A stretch of 64,000 nucleotides of DNA from Trichoplusia ni (Eukaryota > Arthropoda > Insecta > Lepidoptera > Noctuidae). Location: positions 16,182,001 through 16,246,000 of the forward strand of contig NC_039478.1 in assembly GCF_003590095.1 (NCBI RefSeq). Reading direction: 5' to 3'. Made by a program: the position numbers and the translations under genes. The notes below the pieces were generated by a model that made no database searches, was not told the origin of the DNA, and saw only the letters and a program-made list of their open reading frames with translations. Below are positions 19,477-32,723 of this stretch, in pieces (the stretch's first letter is position 1; each line of letters opens with the position of its first letter).

Positions 19477-20280
19477 TAGTACATAGTATACTTAAAGCAG
19501 TATCCGTTGGTCTTCAGGTCAGATAAAGTATATAGTAGCATTGAAAGCATCCGCATATTTGTATGTAAATGTATTCAAGGGCATTTAATAATTATACAAA
19601 AATGATCTTGTGTAAGTGTGTTATGGGTCGATTTGTTGGTGTGTCAAATAAAAAAAATGGTATAGTAAGTTCTCTTATATATATGCTTTGTAAGTATTTT
19701 ATGAAATGATTAATAAATATACATTTCTGTTCAGATCAGATCTAAAGCAACCACATGGTCCATAAATAGGCCCACGTCTTACCAAAAGAAAATTTTATAA
19801 AAACACGTCGTTCTTTACAAACAGTAAATCCCTATTTTAACTCCATAATTTTAAGTTTCCAAAACTTTCTACTGCTCGTAGTGGTAAGACTAAACAGATT
19901 TGATTGAAAGTTGCTACGAATGTACGTACAACATAATTTTAGATATATATCACTCCTATACAGACAACTAGAAACTTTTGAACCAAAACCGCAGCTACGA
20001 CTGATGTTGACTAACTTACAGCACACCCTGTATAGTTAGTTGCTATTTGTAACTTGGGTGTTTAAATTGTTTCGTGAAATTACCGCAACCCTTTATAAAA
20101 TGGAATTTAATGTATTTAGTGTAGAAATTATTTCAGTAAGTGTTTTGCTTATTTAAAAAGTATTGTTTTACATGAAACAAGCCACTAAGAATTATTAATT
20201 TGTTTGAAACATAGTAAAGTTTACGTACTTACTACCTACCTACCTTATCGATATAGATTAAGACGATTTTTTATTATATT

Positions 20281-20552
20281 ACTAGCTGACCCAGCAAACG
20301 TTTTTTTGCCGAATTTATTTTTTCTAGCTGTATGTATTTTTTATGCCACATTATAAAAAAATAAAACAAAAAATTTCGTCCAAAAAATGAAATATTTTTT
20401 TTGCGTGAGCAACCCTTCACACTTTGGAGTATGAAACATAGATGTTGGTCGATTCTCAGATCGCATATAAAATTTGGTAAAAATCGGTTGAACCGTTTCG
20501 GAGGAGTACGGTAACTAACATCGTGACACGGGAATTTTATATATTAGATGAA
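20281..20552 (+). repeat. Dispersed repeat family T, copy 2 (most complete)
   Basis: Begins ACTAGCTGACCCAGCAAACG and ends ATTTTATATATTAGATG. Between them lie AAAATTTCGTCC, GAGCAACCCTTCACAC, TTTGGTAAAAATCGGTTGAA and CGTTTCGGAGGAGTACGG. No coding capacity. Confidence 0.75.
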
Positions 20553-23354
20553 ATGGTCAAATTTCGTAAATCAAAATAAAGCAAATCTATCGCACAATTA
20601 AGTTAATATTTTCTTGATTTAAAAATGGGACAAAAAACTGGCCAGCTCTACCCATCGAGATGTATCCTCGGCTGTTCCTATCCACCCTGGCAGCAATCTT
20701 TCGTACAAAGTCCAAAAAACACCTAAAAAGTTTTTCTCGCAGTATTTTCCGTAGTGTTTCTCGTTATAAAATTTAAATAAACGTATTTATGGAATTTAAA
20801 TTATCCTGTCAATTTTCAAGACTCATAAACATCTACTCAAAACAAAACACCACTACCAAACTGAAGTGAGAAAATAATCACGAAAGATGAGACACCGTGG
20901 TAGTGCCTCAGATTTGGCCTTATTCCAACCACCAATCTCCTTAGCGCAATATCCCACAGTACTGTATTATTGCAGTGGTAAACATAAATAGTTGCTAAAT
21001 GTCTGTTCCCGTGATAGTATAGAGGCATTAAGTTTTGTTGGCACCTATGCTGCCTGCGATCATGGAACGGAGGAAGTTAAGTGAATTGAACGGATGTACT
21101 AATAGGCTGTTATTTGGATTGTTTTGTGATAGAGATTTATGAATTGATTTATTGCAGATGTGTTATTAGATGAGGTATACTATTGGGTTGTTATGTTTAT
21201 GATGTGTTTCTGTATTCGTTTGTCTGATGGGTTGGGTAACCCCTTCTTTTTTAGGACAAATGTCAAGTTTTTTACGTTTCTTTACACGAAATCACTATTA
21301 ATGTCCAGATTATTATAAAGATAATTAGACCTCCCAAAGATGGGTTTTTGGCAATTTGTATGGATTTAAACTTGCAAGCACACAAAATAATTTCATTGAA
21401 AAGCTTGTCACACAAATTTAGCTACACTAGTTTTTATGAAATATAGAAAATAACAATTTCATAATACGTATCAACTTTAACGTCAACTCCAATTTCCAAG
21501 TATTACTATAATTTAAATAATATTTCAGCCATCGTGTTATCTAAAAAGTTTACATAACACCTGCAACAGTTGCTTTTAATTAGTCGATGTTGCTATTAAC
21601 AGTTTAAAAACTCCCAAAACACTTTATTAATAACAAGTGTTGCTAGCAACATAAATTAATAATCCAGCTCTGTACTGGGACCGAAAAGTTTTTTAATAAC
21701 GCCACACTATATAATTTGACATTCATTTTAGTTGGGCACTGAAAAGTGTATGCATGAGTTAAGTGTTAAAAATGTCTTAATTTATCATTAGTTTTTTGTA
21801 AACATCTCATTTTTTTTTTCATTTTATTTACATTGTGATTGTTTTGAATTTTGCACCTAATGATATACTTATTGACTAACAATAGAGTATTGGTGTGTAA
21901 CATGGAACTTGAATGCGCAATAACTGACTTTAAGACGACATTTTAACATAATTTTTCACTTCATTATTAAATTTCGGAATCAAACAAACTAAATACAAAT
22001 TAACCTTCAGAAAATCCTCAAAAGATCACACGTCACACTAACGTCGACCATATTTCCATCAATCAAGCAACATAGTCACATTCTATCATAAAAATATCTT
22101 TAAACCATTCCATCTCCTAAAACATTTAACTGCAAACGAAAAACCGCTTAAAATCCTCATGCATTCATTTTAAAGATCGTTATCGGTCATGGGACAATGC
22201 AACGACCATTGTCTACGATCATTAAACCTCCCCATTTCTCTCAGCTGATGGATTCCGTCCCCACATTTTCTCTTTTACAGCATATGCAAAACTGTTTGGT
22301 CGTAACTATCCAAATAAAGACATGGGGCCATGGTGTGCAGTTTGCATTTTGGCTTTTAAATTTAGCGTTGGATTTTCGTTTGTTTCGCAAAGTCTAAAAT
22401 TGAGTTTATCTAAACCTTGTGTTGGGCTTGAGTGTTTTTCATCCATTTTCTTTTAGGGCTCACCGGGTCTGTCTAAACGACTGTCACTAAGATATGTTTC
22501 ATGGACCTAGACAGACTATTGCCAAAGATATCAAAATAAATATTTGAGTGAAGCACCAATTGGTAGGTAAGGTTATATACCTAATAGGTGTTTCTTTGTT
22601 ATTTCTACCATAAGTTTATTATCACCATGACTCTGCCTCTCACTGTGCCTGCCACTATCTATAAAAGGTAATCAACATTATAAGACCATTTTCTTATTCA
22701 TTCCATTAACTTATTTATTTCACAAACAATTTAGTGCCCAACCTAACCCACTTAAATTTCAGTCAGCCCTCCAAGAAGTTTCTTAATTAATTGTTTAAAT
22801 AACATAAATTGGACCCAATATCTAAAATCCACAGTAAGTCCCCAACAATACATACTTAAGTACGTGTAAAGGTCACCCTTTGGTAAACAGAGTTTGAGGT
22901 ATGACCTTAAATTGAGTATGCTAACCCTTAACAATGCCTGTACTATGAGATCGAATTGGAAAACTGTCGCTAGTGAGGAAGCGAGACCGCGCTCTACAAT
23001 GAGCGTAGTTGCGTCTTGCTTGCACAGCGACAATAGTCCTATTTTAAAACTTCATAGTGAGAGAGTACGAAGTTTATTCTTAAACAATAGAAACTGTTAT
23101 TCTCTTAAGTACAAACAAGTTGCTAATTCGGTTCGCTTTGGGCTAGTAAAGCCTTTAAATGTCTAAGCTTGTAAACGTCCACATATACCTCTTGGACTTG
23201 TCTTAAGACTTGGTTTCAGGAATGTGTTGAATAGTTAGTGAAATAATCCCATTAAGTCACTAAAAAAATCATATAGCTATAATCTTAATGAAGTTATGGG
23301 TCATCTATATTTCACGCCACTTTCTCTTGTCGAAAAAAATATTAATAACATAAA
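20553..23354. other. Intergenic; no supported gene
   Basis: About 2.8 kb with only short ORFs that lack family resemblance or splice context. CACACCCTGTATAG just left of copy 2 (near 20025) resembles one end of the MITE at 47647. The 22970-23030 segment (GAGACCGCGCTCTAC, TTGCGTCTTGCTTGCAC) looks like an old inverted repeat. Nothing else recognised. Confidence 0.5.
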
Positions 23355-23565
23355 AATATACAGTCAAGTGCCAGTCGGACTCGCGACACTTAGGGTTCCT
23401 CTCAAAAAGGCTTAAGAAAAACTAGAATTTGTAAAACTATCAGATTTACGACCATACGGTCATAAATCTGATAGTTTTACCCCAGTATATATTATATAAT
23501 CCGAAAACTTTCAAACGTCACGCGTTTTTACGCTTTGGTTAAGAAACCCTAAAGGTAAAGAACAC
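23355..23565 (+). repeat. Dispersed repeat family G, copy with internal hairpin
   Basis: Starts CAAGTGCCAGTCGGACTCGCG and GGGTTCCTCTC, and ends GGTTAAGAAACCCTAAAGG. These ends match family G (start AAGTGCGAGTCGGACTCGCG, end GGTACGGAACCCTAAA). The middle carries an unusual 50-nt hairpin, listed separately. Confidence 0.6.
23431..23480. repeat. 50-nt near-perfect hairpin
   Basis: Arms GTAAAACTATCAGATTTA (23431-23448) and its exact reverse complement (23463-23480), with an inner GACC/GGTC pair around ATAC. Only one mismatch breaks the stem. In RNA it would fold into a roughly 22-bp stem with a 4-nt loop. Confidence 0.85.
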
Positions 23566-24164
23566 AGAAAAATCTTTGCCACTATAGACCAGCACTTGAC
23601 GAGAACTTAAATCTCTTAGACTTTGACTTCCAAAGACTCAATTAACACTATAATTATATAATCTCTTAACACATAGACGAAAGCTGTAAATAGTTAAGTT
23701 ATAAGCTTCGTAGGAAGTTGCGGCTAAATTTGGCTCGCTCCCAAGAACCGCTTAATTACTAAAGGGACAAAAACCAAAGGCTTTTTGTTCATATTTTGTA
23801 GTACAGAATGGTCGTTATAACGTAGTAATTAATGCTTTGTTTTAACACCACATATCCTCACACTAAACTTATTTTGTTCTGTTAATAGTTGCTTAAAATT
23901 TAAGTGTTAAGTAAAATATATAAATACTTCCTAGTTTTTGTATATGTTCTCGGTTTTGCCTCTTGTTTTATTTTTCTAATTTTGTTTCAGATTATGTTAA
24001 CAAAATGACTCAGGAGAGAACACAGAGTCACAAAAGATGTGAAATATTTTCAGGCAGGTACGGTTTTTTTCTGCACTTTTGAACAATTATAAAAAGTATT
24101 TATTATATTAAAGCACATGTCATAATATACTTATAAACTTAATAAGTTGTTCAAAATATCATTT
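23566..24164. other. Intergenic, contains one splice-bounded exon candidate
   Basis: AT-rich. At 23991-24057 a segment lies between a strong acceptor (TTTTGTTTCAG) and a donor (CAG|GTACGG) and is described separately. Nothing else supported. Confidence 0.4.
23991..24057 (+). other. Candidate exon, possibly with a start codon
   Basis: This 67-nt segment is bounded by a polypyrimidine/CAG acceptor and a CAG|GT donor and is open in one frame. It contains AACAAAATGA, a good insect start context, followed by MTQERTQSHKRCEIFSG. No homologous protein is recognised and no partner exon was found; it may be a 5' exon of a gene with long introns or chance. Confidence 0.25.
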
Positions 24165-24383
24165 GTCAGGGCGACACGATACCCCTTGGTTAAACTGGTT
24201 GTCAGACTTTTCAAGCTTCTGACTACCTGTAATGACTGTCAAAGATGTAAGAATAACAGGACCGAAACACGGAGGAACTCCTTATAACAAAGATGGTCAC
24301 CCATCTACGGACCAACCGCATAGCTTAACCTGTGATCGTTTTACTTCTGCGGTTATAGCTTAGCCACGAGCTCCTCCTCCTAA
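24165..24383 (-). repeat. Repeat family L (LINE-derived), inverted copy
   Basis: The reverse complement begins GAGGAGCTCGTGGCTAAGC and runs through CGCAGAAGTAAAACGATC, ACAGGTTAAGCTATGCGG, TTGGTCCGTAGATGGGTGAC, GTAGTCAGAAGCTTGAAAAG and AACCAAGGGGTATC. The same order occurs in direct orientation at 38886-39270. It lacks the last ~100 bp of that copy. Confidence 0.75.
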
Positions 24384-27300
24384 TAAGTTGTTCAAAATAA
24401 AGTAATTTTCACAATTAAAGGAAATGCTTGAAAATTTTTGATACTAAATACCTCAAATACAATCAAACAACCGAAGATGAACAAAAAGGAACAGCACACA
24501 ATTCAAGTAGAACATAATAAATAAAAACAATGCTCAAATAAAACAACTGGCGGTGTGAAGAACGATGAATTTTCTTCTGACAGTGCAAGAGAAATAGCCT
24601 TACAAATGTACTTGCCTATTATTTATTATACTTCGTTCATTCCCACTGTGGAGCGTTTAGTTTTTGTTTTGTTTTAATCTGTTGCTTTCTGTGGTGTTAA
24701 ACGATGTCTTTCTGTAAATTTAGCAGTATGTCTTGTCATGTGTAAAATATTTTTAACAAAAGAGTGCTAGAAATATCTTGATTCGAGATTAATTGGCTGT
24801 AGGAATACTGCACATAACCTTCTTCTTCTTTATATTTTGAAAACAGGAATTTGATAGAGCTTAAGCAACCTTAACTTCAAATATAGGATAAGGATCCAAA
24901 ATAAAAACATATCGGAGCAAAAACATTGATACCTACGTCTTTGCGTCAGGTATTTGCAACTACCTAAAACTTACGGATATTTTAAACTCATTCAAATCCA
25001 AAACCTAGACCATAGTAACAGAGCCAAATTATAGAAAAACAAAACTCAATTTTTATGGTCATAAGAACCGTTCACATTGGTTTTCCCGATTAATTAAATA
25101 AAATAAAATTAATTTCAATAAATAATGTTCTATCAAAATATTAGATCATTGAATGCATCACTATATTTTCATTGACTTCTGCTTGTCTACGAATAACAAG
25201 TTCAGTGTAAACTCGTTATTTATCCCACTCAGTAATTCCAGTAGCGTTTATTCGCTTCAGTGTCGCGGTCGCAATGACACTAATTGCGATGTCGTTTGTA
25301 CAAAGTGAAATACATTAACTGACTTAGTCCTGTTAGAAATTGTCGTCTAGCTTAAAACGATGCCATAGATCTAGATTACAAATCTAGTCTTATGTTAATT
25401 AAGGATAAAATCTTTTTTGAACAAAAACTAAGATTCAGAAATCTGTCATGCTTTGACGTTACTTGTTAAGTTTTTCATTTGTTTTTTCTGCTCTTTCACA
25501 ATCTCCTGTTACAAGCATATTATGATAGGATGTTCGTAAGAGGTAACGTAAGTGTCGTATATCGGATATTATGACTTTGGTCTTCTCTGATGAGTGGGGA
25601 GTCAAGACCGTCTTTACATTCTCCTAGTATCAGTCCGTTGACTTGGTGACTTGTATCGTCATAATGATCCTCCATCAACGTTTTTGAAGCAACTTTAGGT
25701 ACCACTATTCAAGCAGACAAGATTTCCATTGAAATGTAGGTGGTACTCTAAAATGTCAGACACAATAGAAGTGGTGCATGACATCTTATATTTCTCAAAG
25801 ACTGCACCAGCCAAAGGATCCCACAAGGAACCTATGATATTCCAAACGGCGTTCAAAGCCATATATCAGGGCACTATGCGACAGCACTGAGCGATGTCCT
25901 AATATCCGCCATGGAATGGTATCGTCAGTAATGCTCCGGGCCTAGACGCGGATGTAAGATCCGTAAGATCCGTAAAAGTCTACGGACGCGGATTCCAGAC
26001 AGACGCAAATATCAGATGAAAGCGAACGAAAGAATTTATTACGAGACGTCGAAATAGCTGAAATCAATTTGAATTGAAATATTCACTGACTTCGAAACGT
26101 TACTAAATATTTTAAAGTTATACTTTAGAGCAATAAAATATGATGATGTAAAACGATTTAAATCCGTTTCTCGACGGTTTCTGTAAAAGCTTTTGGTTTG
26201 ACTTATTGAAGGTGCAATTGAATGACTTCAACGTCTTTAGTTGATGTATTTCAATAATTTCATTCGCCTTTGTCGATGTTTTATTAAATTTGTGGTTATT
26301 TCACTTTTAATTTATGCAATTTTAAAAGCTTTCTATATTCAAAACTTTTTATTATTTCTCCTGTGTGATATGAAAAATTTCGTATTTCCAGAAAAACCAC
26401 CTCTGTCCTTATTTCAGCTACACTCGTATTTGTTTCATATCCTTCTAAAGTGAAACTGACAACCCTATTCTTACCCTTATCGCGAAGGATTATATTTCTT
26501 TTCGGGGTTTCTAGCAAGCATTGACCCCAGCCAAAAAAGCAAACTCAATTTGTTCTTGCAAACAATAGAGCATATAAACTAGATAAAATATTGAAACTAT
26601 AATTCCCAAAAGCGAGTTATGTAGACCAATGATAAATAAAATACAGTCGGCCTTAACATTATGCAGTACGATACGTATATGTAATAAATTTGACTACAAT
26701 ATCGGTATCCGATATGCAAATAAGCATACCCAAAAATCACAAGGGGAAAATAAAAGGATAGGAGAAACAAAAAAAAATATGATAATCAAATGTACTGAAG
26801 AGTTATATCAAACGGGACTTGATTTGGGAGGCCTGGGAACAATGGTTATATTGTATTTATGTATATATTGGCTTCGATTATGGGATTATTAGCCAAATTT
26901 TTGCTCCTGTTTCTTCTTTCTTGGTTTTGTTCTTTGGATTTTTGTCTATTTTCGAACGTCTCGCGCGCTTAATGTTTTAATCCTTGTATCAAGACATCGA
27001 ACCAAAGTGTTCAGTAAATTTTGGGGTGGTGACCTTTTATATACCTACCTCAATCGCAGTAAGTATCTAAATGTAATATTTGGCTCAGTTAGTCAAAATT
27101 GTTATTTCACTTCGATAAATTCAATTTTTATTTTATTTTACAAATAACAGAAAAGTTATCCACTATATTTGACTTGAAAACGAAAACGATGCACTCATTT
27201 GTTTATCAAATTTGATAAAAGAAAACTTTTTCATAAAAATAAAATACAAAATTCAATAAAACGCTAAAATATTACTATCAGACACAAAGCTGTCTTTAAC

Positions 27301-28264
27301 CAAAAACCGAAAATATCTATCCATTTTACAAAATTTCTTTACCAACAAACTTTTAATTAATGTAAGAGTAATTAAGGGAGAATTTTGTCCGTTATATCGA
27401 AGTAACAAAAATAATAGAGCTATCGACATCCATCCTATGTGGACAGATCATTAAGACCGGACGGCGCTGACTGACGATGGCAGTTAGTAACACGTTAACA
27501 CGATAAAATGGCGCTCACTGCATCCCTTAAACAAGTGAATTTTAACGATACAAAAAAGTTTGAAACAACGAGGTTGGAGTGATCTGGATTAGGTTCATAT
27601 TGATTTGGGATGTGCAGGCCAAATTATAATGGATAATGAAGAAAATCTAACTTAATTTTAAATAAGGAATGGATACTTTAAACTAACCTAACTTTTAACC
27701 CCCAAATAATTAGATCCTCCGTAGACTGAAGGCATTTAAAGGACACATGCTTCACTTTCCCTTGCATAGATTTAATTGATGAAAAACGACATCTAGGGAT
27801 AAGCACACAAAATAGTTAAAATGCAGATCCTCTTTGTCAATCTTACATTTAAATAGCAATATGGTGATAAAATGCTTGGTGTAATTAAAAAAATCAACAA
27901 TGAACATTATTTCGTACCTTTGCTCCTACTGGTAGTCGAACAAACCTCGATCGCACGTAATGAAGTCTACACCAAGCGTAGGTGAACGTGGGTTGAATAT
28001 GAAGGCCTCAAAACAAATGTTATTATTTGCTTTATTTTCAATTTCTACAAACCAATAGACCACGTTTGTTTTCGATGAAATCAAATATTTATTTTTAGGT
28101 TTTTGGAAACTATTGACTTACAATCTATCCAGGCTTTTTCAGTAACTGTATTGAGGTTAGACTGACGTGTTTATTTCATTTATTATTTATTGGGGAAAAC
28201 ACACATTTATGTGTATCTTATATTTATAAAAACATAGTTATATAATGGCTTCAATGTAATTCAA
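24384..28264. other. Intergenic; no supported gene
   Basis: About 3.9 kb of AT-rich DNA. The longest ORFs (for example 26629-26892 and 26241-26453) are hydrophobic or low-complexity by chance and lack splice context. A short tandem GTAAGATCC repeat lies near 25949-25968. No repeats with a second copy in the window were noticed. Confidence 0.5.
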
Positions 28265-28445
28265 GAATTAAATTCCTTAATTTAATTAAACGTTTTACAA
28301 TTTGTCTAGTAACATGCACCAAGACACCGAGACTTAGGATAAGCATTTTTGGAGAACAACAATGTTTGTCCTTCACGGTGTTCGAGTTACACGTTGCATT
28401 CAGTGGCTCTACCATGGAGATCTTGACCACTCGGCTATCCATGTA
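28265..28445 (-). repeat. SINE family B, diverged near-full copy
   Basis: The reverse complement contains GGATAGCCGAGTGGTCAAG (A box), a decayed B box (CTCGAACACCG), then AAATGCTTATCCTAAGTCTC, GGTGTCTTGGTGCATGTTAC and a tail with AATTCTTG. It parallels 51697-51905. Confidence 0.65.
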
Positions 28446-29227
28446 GTCAAGAAATAAGTGATATAAGTACATGAATCGATTACTATTCCTATTTAAGTGT
28501 CATAGCCATATTCTGCATGCATCCATAAACTCATCAACCCCTAGGTAACAGTAATAGAATAATGTTTTGGCTTGTGTCTTTTCGAATTCATATGCGTAAA
28601 ACAAAGTAAAAAGTTATTATCACTTAAGAAAAACATCGAAAAACGTCATCATCAGCGAATTTTCAAAGGTTTATTAAGCTACGTCAGAGGCATACGCGGT
28701 TTCAACTTCCACACCTCGTTGAACATAAGTATTGTTTAGCAGTGTTATGCGTTTCCCGTGTCGGCAACAAAACGCGGCTGACATCAGCCGGCGATTAGGT
28801 TTAGTCACTAAGAGCCTGACACTACCTGTTTCCTCTCCCTAGAATGCATTAGAATTTTCCTGTCTTACCAAAAAATAAATTGCACATCAACTACTGTTTT
28901 GCCAAGATAGCTGATCTTTTTCCACTATTTAAGCGTGACGAAGTCATAAACTTCAATATTCAGAAAATTTCTCCTCAAAAATATTCTTTGATAAAATTCT
29001 TGACGGCATATCGTAACATTTTAGCGCCAGTGTAGTGCTAATGGCTTTAAAGGGTTAGTCCCTTGTAATTTCAGTGCTAATGTTTAGGCTATTAAAGTTA
29101 GAGCTTTCTCATTGAAGGGGTCTCTTTTCAATATAACAACAAAGGTTTTATTTAGGCTCAAAGTTTGTACCTAAATTTAGTATATTCAACATATTGAAAC
29201 AACAAGTGGGATTAGGATATTTTGTTC
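28446..29227. other. Intergenic; nothing recognised
   Basis: AT-rich, no ORF, repeat or RNA feature could be supported. Confidence 0.5.
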
Positions 29228-29425
29228 TGATATAATAATACTAGCTCTGGCCCATAGGCCCACTCTATAATTCCCAAATGATCACACGAGAATATTAAAT
29301 CACGATAAAAACTATCCTGCGTATTAATCCAGGTTGTAAACTATATGTGTGTATATTTTCATTTAAATCCGTTTTGTTGTTTTGGCTTGAAAGAGAAATA
29401 AACATTCATACATACAAATAAAGAA
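29228..29425 (+). repeat. LINE-tail repeat, family C, diverged copy
   Basis: ACTAGCTCTGGCCC opens it, followed by AAACTATCCTGCGTATTAA, TCCAGGTTGTAAACTATATG, TTCATTTAAATCCGTTTTG and CATTCATACATACAAA. This is the order of the common insect AGCTGTTGCCCGCG ... CATCCATACATA repeat. Confidence 0.55.
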
Positions 29426-30989
29426 GATATAAACAATTTAAAGGTTAAAATCATTCATTTCATATCCGTTCATACATATTTTCATTCATGTTAATTCATA
29501 AAATAATGATAACACTCCAAACACTTCGATGCAGACACAAAAAAAATCTAATCGCATGTATAACAGAAAAACATGTACAAGGAAAATCGAAATAAAAACA
29601 TAACTTCAGCAAAAACAACTCGAATGAATATTCGAGATATCAATGAACATTTTTCACGTGAATACGTACGGAGTATTTAATACTCATGTTAAAATTGTAA
29701 CGACACAAGGCCTGAAATGCCAAGAACTTAAGCAAATAAAAACATTAAATTTAAATGATATTCGGCAATTATTGAACTCTCTTTGGATTATTTATGGCGG
29801 GATACAGGAATTGCAATCAGTTTTAAGTCATTGTAAAGTGTTTTCTTTTTGTTAAAAACACTTTTTTATATTTTTAAGGGTTATTTCAGTCAACTATTTT
29901 GCTTTTTATTATTAAGATCCGAGTGGTATAGCATATCGTCTCAAAGTACTATTGTATTGTCCCTTTCATAATAACAACAGTATTGCTCAAAAAGCTATTG
30001 GTAAGCCTCTTAAAGTACTTTGCTACGAAAAATATGAAATAGATTATTTTATAGACTTCTGATTTAAAAGTCAATAATCAAGCCAGGTTCAGCCGTTTCT
30101 TCATTACGGAGTTACAAAAATACACACTTTAACATAATTTCTAAAAAAGAAAACGACGAAGAATGCGCTACATTCCGTATTCAAATATTTAAAAGACTTC
30201 CATAGCTTGTGAATTCTTCTTTGATCGGTAATGCATCAAGTTAGAAACTGGCGAACGATTTGTCAAGGCATTCCCGGAATACATAGAAATTTATCGTTTA
30301 AAATTTTCCTATAATCTCGGATACATGTCGCAGAGCGAAAGATGCCAAACGATCCTGCAGGTAGAAAGTTGAATATTGTTGGAAAAATAGAATACTATGA
30401 AATGGAAGCTTAGAAGCTAGAAGTTGAATATAAATTTTGCTAATCTTTGGTCTCAAAATGCATGAATATGCATGTTGTTATTATCAGTAGCCAGCCAGCA
30501 GGGTTTACCAGCCTAAAGGTCTACAACTATGCTTGAAAATGTTACCCTTTAGCAAAACAATAATTAACAAGTTAGAGATGGGTTATGTCAAGAATTGTCA
30601 TAAAAAAAAGAAAGGAAAGTCTTTAACGAGAAGATGATAAGTTTTATTGGCAGTGGTGTCGCTAAGAAGCTGGCAAATGATTTTGTTTTGTGTAATTTAA
30701 CTTAAGCATTTTAAATAACGAGCAATTTAAAAACTAAGCTTAGTTCTAAATCCTATGATAAGAGACCTTTCTTAAAGTAAGATAGTAGCATTTGTAAAAG
30801 CGAGATGACGCGCTTCACAGCGTAGTCTAGCATCTCGCTCCCACGAATAGAATTCTTATTTTTAAATGTAGTAAGATCCAAGATATATTGGAGGTCTAGC
30901 CGAACTAATGACGGATTTAAGTAGCGTTAGTCTAGGAGGAACTGAAAATAAACCGCTAGTCTTTTTTGTATAATAAAAGTTTCAAGTTA
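29426..30989. other. Intergenic; weak repeat remnants only
   Basis: No gene. Near 30060-30125 TCAAGCCAGGTTCAGCCG and ACGGAGTTACAAAAATACAC resembles a LINE tail. Near 30795-30845 GCGAGATGACGCG and CAGCGTAG with CATCTCGCTCCC forms an imperfect inverted repeat. Confidence 0.4.
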
Positions 30990-31132
30990 CTTAAAGTTGA
31001 TCAGAGACGGACCGATGACCTAAGAAAGGTAGCAGGCTCGAAGTGGATGTGGATGTGGAAGGCGCTGGACCTGGTTTTCTGGCTTAGGGGAGGCCTAAGT
31101 TCAGCAGTGGACCTAGATTAGGCTGAATTCAT
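30990..31132 (+). pseudogene. Degraded LINE 3' end
   Basis: CGGACCGATGACCTAAG, AGGTAGCAGGCTCGAAGTGG, GGGGAGGCCTAAGTTCAGC and AGTGGAC follow the consensus 3' end of lepidopteran RTE-like LINEs (ending GGAGGCCTTTGCCCAGCAGTGG). The frame is broken. A shorter piece of the same end is at 57248-57310. Confidence 0.55.
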
Positions 31133-31652
31133 TAACTGATTTATTGAAAGTTGATCATTGTTGTTAATGGACTATTTAGATGCTCAATAGTTTTGATATA
31201 TTTTCTTATAAACACAGTTATAAAATAAGCTTGGAATAATAACCAAAAAAAACGAACAATCCTAAATGATTTTTTTGGATCGCTAACATAACATTCAAAC
31301 AAACCGATAAAAACGGATGTTAATCCGTTATTATTTGTATGAAAACAACAAAAATAATTAAAAATCAATCCACGACCATTACACACACCGCAACAAAACA
31401 AAAAAGGGCATCGGCATTCGAATGTATTCAACAAAAACGCGAAACGATAAAATAGGAAAATTGACCGTAAAATATTTTTGGTAAAGAACCAGTGTTTTAG
31501 TATAAAGCTTCTTGTTTTTTGTTACACAAAACCTTTTCAGATAATATCAATGTTTCTGAGAAAATTTTGATTGAGACACATTCTTTTTGATGTAGGTATG
31601 GAAATTACTTTTAAATTAACACTACGAAAAAGTCGCTGTGCACGATAAAGCC

Positions 31653-31722
31653 GCGCAGGACAAGCGTTTATGTGATCCACAAATGCTTGTCTTGAGACTT
31701 GGTGTCTTTGTACATATATATT
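31653..31722 (+). repeat. SINE family B fragment
   Basis: GCGCAGGACAAGCG, TGTGATCCACAAATGCTTGT, CTTGAGACTTGGTGTCTTTG matches the body of family B; the tRNA head is gone. Confidence 0.65.
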
Positions 31723-32720
31723 ATTGTTTTTATATTCGGTTGCAGGTTATTTGAAGGTGAATGACATGATAATACTTTTCGAAAATGCAAATAATTTTTG
31801 AAAATGCTTAAATATATAGTGCAGTCGAAATGTCTGTTAAATCGGTGGTTAAACAAAAAACAAATAAGCGAGTAGAAGTTAAAATACATTCGCCTCATTT
31901 CCCTTAAAAGTTAACAAGGACCGATTCTCAAAACATTTAAATTTATCACGAGAACAATAGCCAAAAGTTTCTCGCTAAAAGTCTTAACTCGTAAACGCGT
32001 TTTAAGATTGTTCCAAAAGAACCCTAAAATGCCAAAAGGCGAGTTCAATTTATCTTTGTCAAACCTCAGGGGGCAGACAGTGTGAAATCTCCACTCCATT
32101 AAAATGGTATACAACCTTTAATACTTGATCTTACAAATGTATATCCAAATACAATTTTCTTTGATCATTTATTGTCAGTCAGAATTTCATAGAATCGCGT
32201 AATTGTTTGTATTCGTGTTAAACTTTTTCTGAATAGGTATTATGCATCTTTTTAACAACAAACAATCCATCACATTATTGCCAATGTTCTACATTGAGTA
32301 TTTGACAAAAAAACAACTAAAAAGTCAGATTGGTTCCAAAAAATATCGGTGACGTATTTTTTCTTTTAGCGTTAGCAGTAAACAAAAGGTAATAGAGTAT
32401 TTTTAGATAATTTTTTCAATGTAATTAAGTAAAAATAAGTATTAGTCATTCATTTTTTTTTAATCAATGACATTATTAGTACAACATTTTTGTCGTAAGT
32501 AGCATTTATCTACCTTTATGTATTTATTTTCCTGTCCGTATTGTGTATGTCATTAATTTCACTTTTTCAATTGTTGTGACGCACAACAATAACAATAACA
32601 CTTTGTTGATAAATGTGCATTATATATGAATTTAGGTGCTACATTTGTAATACTGTTACATCCGGTTATTTTAATAAACAAATACTTGATTTTTATAATA
32701 ACTATCGTGAGACTGATTCA
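31723..32720. other. Intergenic; nothing recognised
   Basis: AT-rich DNA with short unsupported ORFs only. Confidence 0.5.
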
Positions 32721-32723
32721 TTA

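Noticed and set aside
22752..23166. Overlapping ORFs on both strands near 23 kb
   Set aside because: They overlap an old inverted-repeat-like segment and have no family resemblance.
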